From Aquila chrysaetos chrysaetos (lineage: Eukaryota; Chordata; Aves; Accipitriformes; Accipitridae), in contig NC_044018.1 of the NCBI RefSeq assembly GCF_900496995.4, positions 28,748,047 through 28,812,046 on the forward strand: DNA of 64,000 bases. Direction: 5' to 3'. The notes beneath the pieces were generated by a model. That model saw only the letters and a program-made list of their open reading frames with translations. It ran no database searches and had not been told where the DNA came from. The position numbers and the translations under genes were made by a program. Numbering within the stretch: the stretch's first letter is position 1; each line of letters begins with the position of its first letter. Shown here in pieces: positions 50,415 through 60,340 of this stretch.

Positions 50415-51758
50415 ATGCTGGGTGGTCCGGAGCGGGGCGCGGGGCGCCTTCGGATCTGCGAACGGACCAAGCTGCTGCTGGTGGAGATCGACACGGTGGC
50501 GTGTTGCAGCCCGGCCGCCGGCATGGCCGCGGGGTGCCGGCCCGCGCCCCCCTGGACCTACCGCCGCATCGCCGGGGAATACGCGTGAGTGGGGACTGGG
50601 GGCGGGGGGGGGGGGGGGGGGGGGGTCCATCCTGTGCCCTGGTCCCCACCCGGGCGGCCCCCTCCAAGCCCTCACGTCCCCCTCTCTGTCTTGCAGGTAC
50701 CTGGAGAAGCGCTTCGTGGCGGAGCTGGCCCCCCCCTGGCCCCCGGCACCCCCCGTTCCCCCCCGGCGCCTGCAGGACTTCGCCACCCCACCCCCCCTGG
50801 GCCGGGAGACCCGGGCCCGGGCACCCCCCCACCCGCTGCCCCCCGGGACAGCCTGAGGGGACGGGGGGCAGCGGACCCCGGGGCCGGCACCCGCCGTGTG
50901 CCCCCCGTCCCCCGCTGCCAGGAGGGGGTAGGCTGGGCCCCCCCAGCTACGAGGCCCCATATGCAGCGGGTGCAGGCGGCCCACACCCGCCGTGGGGGGC
51001 CACCCCCCTACATCTCGCCCCCCGCCTACGACGCTCCCCACCGCACCCTGCAGCTCCGGCCCCCCTGGGGACCGCGTAGCCCCCCGCCGGCACCCCGCGG
51101 CCGTGGGGCCGTGCTGGGGGGCTGGAGCCACACGCTGCCCCGGGCGGCCACCGAGGCCGGGCACCGACGGCCCCGTGGGATGCAGCCGGCCCCGGGGGGG
51201 CCCGGCACCCCCCGCCACAGCCAGACGCTGCCCCGGGCAGCAACCGGCCGGGAACGGGTCCCAGGACGCGGCAGGGGGCGGCGGGGGACGGGGGGGCACG
51301 TACTTATCGACGCCACCCGTGTGGTGGTCCGGGCCCAGTACGTCCCCCCGCCGCAGCGGCAGCAGGTCCGCTACGCGGGGGGGTCCCCAGGGCCCGCTGC
51401 CCCCCTATGCAGCAGCCCTCCTGCGGCCCCCGGGGCTGTCACCCCACCAGCAGCACCCTCACCCCCCCGAGACCCCCCCCGGCAGCCCCCGCAGTCCCTG
51501 GCGGAGCCCGGGTGGCTGTGGGGGTCCCCGGGGCCGGCCCCCCCCCGCGGCGGCCGGTGCTGTACGCCCAGGCGTTACGCGAGGCCGTGTCCCGCATCCG
51601 ACGGCACACGGCTCCCGACTCCGACTCGGAGGCGGAGGGGGGCGCGGGGGGGCCCCGGTGGCGGCACTGCCGCGACGCCCGCGCCTACAGCAGCAGCAGC
51701 AGCAGCCTGGAGAGCACCGGGGCCCCCCCGGGGGCCACCAGCCCCCCCCCGGGCCTGA
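50415..51758 (+). CDS. DDN: DDN, dendrin (short form, frame disturbed by homopolymers)
   Basis: Dendrin is a podocyte slit-diaphragm and synaptic protein that binds WW-domain partners such as KIBRA and MAGI. Its place between PRKAG1 and WNT1 is the human one. Two exons: 50415-50584 and 50697-51758. Conserved pieces in order: start MLGGP with TKLLLVEIDTV (human KSKLLVIEVKTI); GPPSYEAPY; PPPYISPPAYDAPHRTL; RHSQTLPRA; VLIDATRVVVRAQYVPPPQ; and YAQALREAVSRIRRHTAPDS. Four PPxY-type motifs are visible (PPSY, PPPY, PPAY, PPYA context). The pieces fall in successive frames 1, 2, 0, 1, 2, 0. That needs five +1 shifts, at about 50800-50860, 50950-51000, the G run 51377-51383, the C run near 51473-51480 and the C run 51742-51750. 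Corrected length is about 408 residues against 711 in human. The stop (TGA 51756-51758) is inferred because it precedes the poly(A) signal. Exact end and middle are less certain. Confidence 0.87.
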
Positions 51759-51891
51759 AGGGTGGGGCCTGTGGGGGTGTGGTGCCCGCAGGGCGGGGCT
51801 TGGTGGGGTGTGGTCCAGATGGGGTGGGGCTTGGCAGGGTGTGGCCCTCGGGGGGCGGGGCTCAGGGCTTCGGTTCCCGTGGGCAGACCCC

Positions 51892-51897
51892 AATAAA
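51892..51897 (+). terminator. DDN: DDN poly(A) signal
   Basis: AATAAA 134 nt after the inferred DDN stop codon, followed within 40 nt by a GT-rich tract (TTGTGTGTGTGTGCGG). Confidence 0.75.
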
Positions 51898-52324
51898 GGC
51901 TGCAGGATCCCGGTGTGCCGCGTCCGCCCCTTGTGTGTGTGTGCGGTGAGGGGGGGCCCTGACCCCCCTAAAATGGCCCATCACCCTCCCCTGCGCCCCT
52001 GGCTTTGCCCCCCCCCCCCCCCCCACCCTAAAGAGGGCCCAGGCATCCAGACAACCCTCCCCGCCGCGGTCCTGGGGTCAGTTGGAGGTCCCGGCGGCCA
52101 CCGCAGCGCATCACGGCACGGGTGGGACGTGCCAGCCACCCCCCCCCCCCCCCCGGGTCCCCCGTAATGAGTAGGTGAGCGCAGCAGGTCTGGCCCGGGG
52201 CCACCGGCCCCACGTCATGGCCGGGGGGGGGACCCCGGGTGAGTCACCGGAGGGGACCGTCCCCCCCGAACGGCCGCCACCTCTTAGTCACGCTGCGGGG
52301 GGGGGGGGGAGGATCCCCACGGCC

Positions 52325-52440
52325 AGAGGAAACCGCACAAATAACGTGTCCAATTTGCACGTTATTTAAAACCGGCTCCTCCCCCGCCCCCCTGCGCGAC
52401 CCTGTCATTATCCCGGTGACACCGGCCGGGAGGTCACGGC
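52325..52440 (+). promoter_or_regulatory. Unique AT-rich island with a perfect 10-bp inverted repeat
   Basis: AAATAACGTG (52339-52348) and CACGTTATTT (52358-52367) are perfect reverse complements separated by nine bases (TCCAATTTG). They lie in a short AT-rich island between G/C-run DNA. CATTATC follows at about 52405. It could be a dimeric transcription-factor site or part of a conserved non-coding element downstream of WNT1. No coding sense is seen. Confidence 0.4.
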
Positions 52441-52669
52441 GCGGGGCAGCCGGCGCAGCGGGGGACCCAGGCATGTGGGGCCTCCCGCGCCCTGGGGGGG
52501 GCCACTCGCGGGACAACCCCGGGGCCACGTCACCCCACGCGTCCCCATCGTGGTGCGTGGCCTCGGGTGTCCGGCGTGGCACCGGGGTCCCGCGTCTGGG
52601 CCTGACCTGAGCCGTGCCGGCGACCTCAGCCCACCGCGGCACGGCTGCGGTCCTGTCCTGGCTACCGCG

Positions 52670-53515
52670 GGGCCTGGCATGGCGTGGCACGGTCTGCACG
52701 GCTCGGCATGGCTCAGTATGGCCTGGCATGGCACGATACGGTCTGGCACAGCCTGGCTTGGCATAGCCTGGCACTGCTTGACACAGCTCAGTGCTGCCTG
52801 GCATGTCGTGGTATGACCCAGCATGATTTGGCACATCTTGGTGCAACTTGGCATAGCCTGGCACAGCTCGGCACGGCTTGGCACAGCCTGGTGCAGCTCG
52901 GCACAGCCAGGCACGGCTTGGCATAGCACAACACAGCCTGGCACGGCTCAGCATGGCACAACGCAGCTTGGCACAGCCCAGCAAAGCCTGCAACAGCCCA
53001 GCATGGTTTGGTACGGCTTGGTACAGCCTGGTACAAGTTGGCACAGCCTGGCATGGCTTGGCATGGCACAACACAGCCTAGCAAAGCCTGGAACAGCCCA
53101 GCATGGTTTGGTACAGCCTGGTACAAGTTGGCACAGCCTGGCATGGCTTGGCATGGCACAACACAGCCTAGCAAAGCCTGGAACAGCCCAGAACAGCTCA
53201 GCACAGCTTGGCACAACGTGGTGCAGCTCGGCACAGCCAGGCACGGCTCGGCACGGCACAACACAGCCTGGCACAGCTTGGCCCAGCCTGGAAGAGCCCA
53301 GAACAGTTCAGCACGGCTTGGCACAACCCGGTGCAGCTCAGCACAGCCTGGCACGGCTCGGCATGGCACAACACAGCTTGGCCTAGCCTGGAACAGCCCA
53401 GAACAGTTCAGCACAGCTTGGCACAGCCTGGCAGAGCCTGGCACGGCTCAGCACAGCCTGTATCAGCTCGGCATGGCTCAGCACAGCCCGGCACAGCTCG
53501 GCACGCTGCCCGGCG
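52670..53515 (+). repeat. 10-bp minisatellite (consensus NGGCAYRGCY), about 80 copies
   Basis: A degenerate decamer such as TGGCACAGCC, CGGCACGGCT and TGGCATGGCT repeats in register for about 850 bp. A roughly 90-bp higher-order block (with CAGCATGGTTTGGTACAGCC, then CTAGCAAAGCCTGGAACAGC) is repeated near 53000-53180. Because the unit is 10 bp, all frames on both strands stay open for long stretches. These frames are not genes. Confidence 0.92.
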
Positions 53516-54429
53516 TGGCCCGGGGTGTCCCAGACGCGGGGGAAGGCGGCGCGGCCCTTTCCGTGGGCTCAGCTCCTGCCCAAACCCCTCCCGCTCCCCG
53601 CTGAGAAAATCACCTTCTAATTCGGGCTGCGCTGGCGCCAGCACCGCCCCCACGGGCCCCCCCCCCTCCTCCCGCCGCCCCCCAAAACCCCGCCGCAGCC
53701 CCGGGCCGGCCCGGAGTCCCGGGGGGGGGGGGGGCCGGGCAGCCGCGGGGGTGCCCACGCGTGGGACCGGGGGGACCCGCGTGGGACCGGGGGCTGGGGG
53801 GAGGGGGGGGTCCCGTCCGGGACCGGTGCCCCCCGGCCCGGGTCGCCGTCCCTCCCGCCGCCGCCAGATGTCGTCGCGCAGCCGGTGACCGGGGGGCACC
53901 GGGGGTCTTGGCCGGGGGGACGCGGGGGACGGGAGGGGACACGGGGGGCACACACACACACACACCACCCCGCCCTGGGCATGGCGCTGCCCCTGCGGGT
54001 CCCAGCCGGGACCCGGGGATGGACACGGCCACGCGTGTGCCGGTGTCCCCAGAAAGCCGTGACCCACGCGTGTCACCGGTGCCGGCGGCGTCCCCAGAGA
54101 GGTGTGGTCACGCGTGTCACCGGTGCCGGCGGTGTCCCCAGAGAACCGTGACCGTGGACCCGCCGGTACTAGCGGTGACCCACGTGTGCGGCTGGCGGTG
54201 GCCCGGTCCCCCCAGAACGGTGACTCCGGCACGCCCGTGCTGCCGGCCACGCCACCGCCACACGGTACCGACCGTGTCACCTCCCTGACCGGCCTCATCC
54301 CACCGTGCCAACCGTGTCCCCGTAACACGGGTGACCCCCACGGTGCCGGCTCTGCCGGGCCGCGCAGAGCCGCCGGTGGGAAGAAGCGGGGGGGGGTTGT
54401 GGGGGTGTGGGGGTGAATGCGGCATTGTT

Positions 54430-54620
54430 GCGCGGGGTTGGAGTCACAGATAATTACCTCAATTAGTTACAATGGCAGAGTAATAAATACAGGCTTAGCG
54501 GCTCCTTCCCCACTGCGGCTTCTCAGATTAATCCAGCCCGGGCGAGCGGAGCTGAAAAGAGTGATGGACAATTCATTAAACTCACCGAATGCCGCACAAG
54601 GCACCCGTGAAGGCCGGCGT
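54430..54620 (-). promoter_or_regulatory. WNT1: Candidate WNT1 3' enhancer (conserved-element-like AT-rich island)
   Basis: A unique island in a GC-rich, repeat-filled stretch. It contains TAATTACCTCAATTAG (54451-54466), TTACAATGG (SOX-like), a TAATCC OTX-type site at 54529-54534, GACAATTCATTAAA near 54568, and several TAATAA words. It lies about 3.3 kb beyond the WNT1 poly(A) signal and 5.7 kb from the WNT1 start codon. In mouse, the neural enhancer of Wnt1 is known to lie downstream of the gene in a fragment of about 5.5 kb and to use homeodomain sites. Position and motifs match, but homology is inferred, not shown. Confidence 0.5.
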
Positions 54621-54639
54621 TAGCCCCCGGCGGCTTCGG

Positions 54640-55000
54640 CTTTGTCCCTAATTGTTCGTCTCGGGCATTGGTCACCTATCGGGGAGTGGGTGACGGCGAC
54701 GGTCCCCCCGGGGCTGGCATGCCCGGGGGATTAGAGGCCAGGCCTGCCACGGTTGCTGGGCGCTTTGGCCCCGCGTTGGAGGAATGCGGCGGCGGTCCTG
54801 GGGTGGGGAGGGAGGGGGGGGGCTGGGGGGGCACGGGGGGGGGGCGGCCGGACAAGCCGGGAGCTGGTGGGATGTGGGTCCGCGCCGACCCGAGGCGAGG
54901 GGAGCCGGGACGGGGTTGCACCGCTGGGGATGGATAATGGGGGACGGGATGGGGATGGTCCCGCAGGTGGGCTGGTGTCACTGGGCAGCTTGGGCATGGC
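54640..55000. other. Intergenic GC-rich DNA, nothing recognised
   Basis: GC-rich sequence with G runs between the AT-rich island and the 33-bp minisatellite. A minus-strand open frame of 471 codons crosses it, but that frame owes its length to the repeat array to the right and has no similarity to known proteins. Confidence 0.5.
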
Positions 55001-55002
55001 TC

Positions 55003-55775
55003 TGTCCCTCTGTCCTGCACCTCTGAGCACGGCTCTGTCTGTCCTGCCCCCTGGGCACTGTCCTCTCCCTCTGTCCTGCACCTCTGGGAATGACACTGTC
55101 CCTCTGTCCTGCCCTTCTGTGTGCCACCCTGTCCTTCTGTCCTGAAACTTTGGGCACTGTCCTGTCCCTCTGTCCTGCACCTCTGGCCATGGCTCTGTCC
55201 CTCTGTCCTGCACCTCTGGGCACTGTCCTGTCCCTCTGTCCTGCACTTCTGTGTGCTACTCTGTCCTGCACCTCTGGAAATAACACCGTCCCCCTGTCCT
55301 GCACTTCTGTGTGCCACCCTGTCCTTCTGTCCTGAAACTTTGGGCACTGTCTCATCCTTCTGTCCTGTACCTCTGGGCATGGCTCTGTCTGTCTGTCCTG
55401 CACCTCTGGGCACTGTCCTGTCCCTCTGTCCTACACCTCTGGGAATAACACCGTCCCTCTGTCCTGCACCTCTGTGTGCCACCCTGTCCTTCTGTCCTGA
55501 AACTTTGGGCACTGTCCTGTCTCTGTCCTGCACCTCTGGGAATAACACCGTCCCTCTGTCCTGCCCTTCTGTGTGCCACCCTGTCTTTCTGTCCTGCACC
55601 TCTGGGCACTGTCCCATCCCTCTGTCCTGCACCTCTGGGCATGGCTCTGTTCTTCTGTCCTGCACCTCTGGGATTAACACTGTCCCTCTGTTCTGCACTT
55701 CTGTGTGCCACCCTGTCCCTCTGTCCTGCACTTCTGTGTGTGCTGTCCTGTCCCTCTGTCCCGCACCCCCCGGGC
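55003..55775 (+). repeat. 33-bp pyrimidine-rich minisatellite
   Basis: Copies of CTCTGTCCTGCACCTCTGG recur at about 33-bp spacing (for example 55168 and 55201), with internal variants (GGCACTGTCCTG, GGCATGGCT, TGTGTGCCACC). The plus strand is strongly C/T-rich. Since the unit is a multiple of three, open frames on both strands persist (QRCRTEGQ-type on minus, LSLCPAPLG-type on plus). These are artefacts. Confidence 0.92.
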
Positions 55776-56099
55776 AAAGCCCCCCCCCGCACCCCCCAGC
55801 CCTGACAGGGGTGCCCAGCCCGCAGCAGGCCCTGCTTGCGGCCACCATCCAGCTGTTACCCGGCTTCCCAGATGTGACGGGCTGGTGCAGGGCGGGACCA
55901 TCCTGTCCCTTTCCCTGTCCCTGTCCCTGCGCCGGCCCCGGTGCTGCGACAGCAGCTATTTCCAGCGCCCGGGCGTATTTGTACAAGCCGGGGAGGTCTG
56001 CACCCTGCAGCTGGGCGCCCGCCCCGCTCCCGGGGTGCCCCTGCCCGCCCGGGGGTCGCGGCTGCCCGAGGTGCCCGGCGGTCACTGGCACTCAGGAAA

Positions 56100-56460
56100 A
56101 GCTGAGTAACAGAGGTGACTTATAAGAATGTCATTATCTATATTCCTGACTCGCTACCGCAGGAAAACAGGCTATTTTCATGCCCTGTGCGTGTGCAGAA
56201 TTTAGCAGGCAGATAACTCCCGGCAGGCGGGAGATGCTCGGAGGGTTATTTCGGGCTGTGTTTCCTTTCCAGTCGTTTTTTCTCGCATTTCTTTATTTTA
56301 TTTCGCCACGCCAGGCTGTTTTTACCTTGGCACGGACAGCGGGGGCCCCCGGGTTTTTTCCCCCCTCCCTCCTCTGGGTCTAAACATCAACTTTTCCACT
56401 ATCGGCTCCGGGGGATATTTCGGGCGGTGGTAGCGTCATCCCGCAGCCTTTTGATGTCAC
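56100..56460 (-). promoter_or_regulatory. Second AT-rich unique island downstream of WNT1
   Basis: About 350 bp of complex sequence that is much less GC-rich than its flanks. It has GACTTATAAG, CATTATCTATATTCC, CAGATAACTCC (GATA-type) and T-rich stretches (CGTTTTTTCTCGCATTTC). It is 1.5-1.8 kb beyond the WNT1 transcript end. It resembles a conserved non-coding element. No coding or repeat similarity is seen. Confidence 0.35.
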
Positions 56461-56734
56461 GGAGCTCCAGGGGCCCCACGAGGTTCCCGGCTCCGGCCGC
56501 GGGGCAGCCCGGGCTGTGGGGACCCCCACCGCAGGTGGGTGCTGATGGATTTGGGGGTCCCCGGGCAGGGACGGTTCCCTGCCCGCTCCCCATGGCTGGA
56601 TGTCACCGTGGCCCTATGGTTTGCCCTGTGCTTGACATTGGGGACAGGGGCTGCAGCCCATCGCTTCACCCTGCCCCGTCCCTGAAGTGTGGAGTGACAG
56701 TGCAGAGGGTGTATGTGGACCCCATGCCCGCCCC

Positions 56735-57195
56735 AGGGAATGCCTGTCCCAGGGGGACGCCCACCATGATGGGATACCTGTCCCAGTGGGATACCTGTCC
56801 CGGAGGGCTGCCCTTTCCCAGGGATGCCCATCCTGGGGCTATCCCCATCCCTGTGGGATGCTTATCCCAGGGGAAAGCCTGTCCCAGGGGGATGCCTGTC
56901 CTGGTGGGATGCCCACCCTGGTGGGATGCCTACCCTGGTGGGATGCTCACCCTGGTGGGATGCCTTATCCCAGTGGGATGCCTGTCCTGGGAGGATGCCC
57001 ACCCCGGGGGGGATGCCCATCCCAGGGGGATACCCGTCCCGGTGGGATGCCCACCCTGGTGGGATGCCTACCCTGGTGGGATGCCCATCCTAGTGGCATG
57101 CTCACCCTGGTGGGATTCCCATCCCAGTGGGATGCCTGTCCTGGAAGGATGCCCACCCCAGGGGGATGCCCATCCCAGGGGGATACCCGTGCCAA
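56735..57195 (+). repeat. 17-bp minisatellite
   Basis: About two dozen copies of GATGCCCACCCTGGTGG and close variants (GATGCCCATCCCAGGGG, GATGCCTGTCCTGGTGG) at a 17-bp period, verified at 56891, 56908, 56925 and 56942. Open frames (WWDAHPGGMP-like) are repeat artefacts. Confidence 0.92.
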
Positions 57196-57922
57196 TGGGG
57201 CACCTGCCAGCCGCGAAGCTGCACCCCACCTTTACCATGGCCTTTCTCTGGCTGCAGCCAGACCCCACGCATGGGTGTGGGGCCGCGTGTGGGGCCAGTG
57301 GCCGATCCTGGCCCCCCCTGCCCCAGCCCCAATAACCTCGGTGCCCCTCCCTGGCCCCCCTCCTCCCCCAGAGCCAAGGGGAGCCGTCAGCCCCGGCCGG
57401 GAGCGGTGATGGACGATGCTCATTCTCTGTCTGCCGTCTTGTACCTCCCGTGGCCGCTCCCAACGCCCGGCCCCGGCGGCACCAGCTCCACCGCCCCGGC
57501 AAATTCCAGCGCCGGGGATGCCGCAGCCCAGGTGCCATGGTGATGGGCGCCCCGGCCATGGGGATGGACGCCCCGGCCGGGAGCGGCGGCAGGGACAGCT
57601 GGGCTGGAGACGGGCACAGCGGGAGAAAGAAGAAGGTCTGCGGGGAGGGGATGATGGAGGGGAGGGGAGGGCAGAGAAAAGGAGTAGGAGGATGGACAGA
57701 CAGATGGCTGGAGGGGCTGATGGACATGGAATGGGGAGGTGAGTGGATGGAGAGGTGATGGACGGATGGACAGAGTGGATGGATGCGGGCAGCGGAGGGC
57801 AGCGGGGGTCGGCTGCCCAGCCCCATGGTTTGGGGGACATTGCTCCCCCCTCCCTGTAGCTTGTCCCCTCCCTCCCCAGCCCCCCAGAAACAAATCGGGG
57901 CAGGACTGATAAAAATATATCC

Positions 57923-57928
57923 TTTATT
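57923..57928 (-). terminator. WNT1: WNT1 poly(A) signal
   Basis: TTTATT on the plus strand (AATAAA on the minus strand), about 405 nt after the WNT1 stop. A second AATAAA-type site (plus ATTTTATTTACAG, about 58080-58092) is closer to the stop and could be an alternative. Confidence 0.65.
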
Positions 57929-57965
57929 CTTCTCTAAAGGCTATCAGTAAAACCTGTAACAAAGC

Positions 57966-58020
57966 ATTATTATTATTATTATTAATTATTATTAATTATT
58001 ATTATCTTTCATTATAAAAA
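57966..58020 (-). repeat. (ATT)n microsatellite in the WNT1 3' UTR
   Basis: ATT trinucleotide run with AATT interruptions, then CATTATAAAAA. It is the most AT-rich patch in the window and lies inside the WNT1 3' UTR. Confidence 0.9.
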
Positions 58021-58331
58021 ACAGGGCCTGGGGCCAGCGAAGCGCGGGGCGGGGGCGGCATCAAACTGTCCACAATAAATATTTTATTTACAGTGAGAAA
58101 GGGGACCCCACACAGCCGGAATGGCCGAGGAGGCGGCCGGGAAGGTGCGTGGCACCGAGCCCACCCAGGCTGGCTGCTGGCCCTGGGGCGGTCGCTCTAC
58201 CCGGAATGGGACGGGGGTCCCTGGGGCGCAGCCACACGCCCACCCATGGGCGCCTTCAATCCAGCTGGGCACCCGTCATGGGGGGTGGCGCAGACCCCCT
58301 CCGGGGCTGGGCAGGGTGGTCCCTGGGGGGC

Positions 58332-60206
<1,875 letters not shown>

Positions 60207-60340
60207 GGCTCCGGCACCGGGAGGCCCCGGCAAAGTGCGCGGGCGAGCGGCCGCCGGGGTATTTATGGTGCCGCGGAGCCCCCGGCCCGGCCGCTACATC
60301 CACGCGTGTTTCCGGACGCGCGGGGCGCGGGTAGGGCGGG
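60207..60340 (-). promoter_or_regulatory. WNT1: WNT1 proximal promoter
   Basis: Upstream CpG-rich DNA on the minus strand has a TATA-like word CATAAATA (plus-strand 60260-60267), 54 bp before the start codon. If it were used, the 5' UTR would be short. The true start site cannot be set from sequence alone. Confidence 0.3.

Noticed and set aside
52670-53520. Several 180-220 codon open frames on both strands (LGTAWHSLA-type and CAELHQAVPS-type)
   Set aside because: They are translations of the 10-bp minisatellite in different frames; no splice, start-context or similarity support.
54676-56091. 471-codon minus-strand open frame between DDN and WNT1
   Set aside because: It is generated by a 33-bp minisatellite (a multiple of three). 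Its protein is a monotone QRCRTEGQ repeat with no known similarity.
57416-57758. Overlapping open frames of about 100 codons downstream of the 17-bp repeat
   Set aside because: Low-complexity sequence without similarity or splice context, and frames on both strands are equally open.
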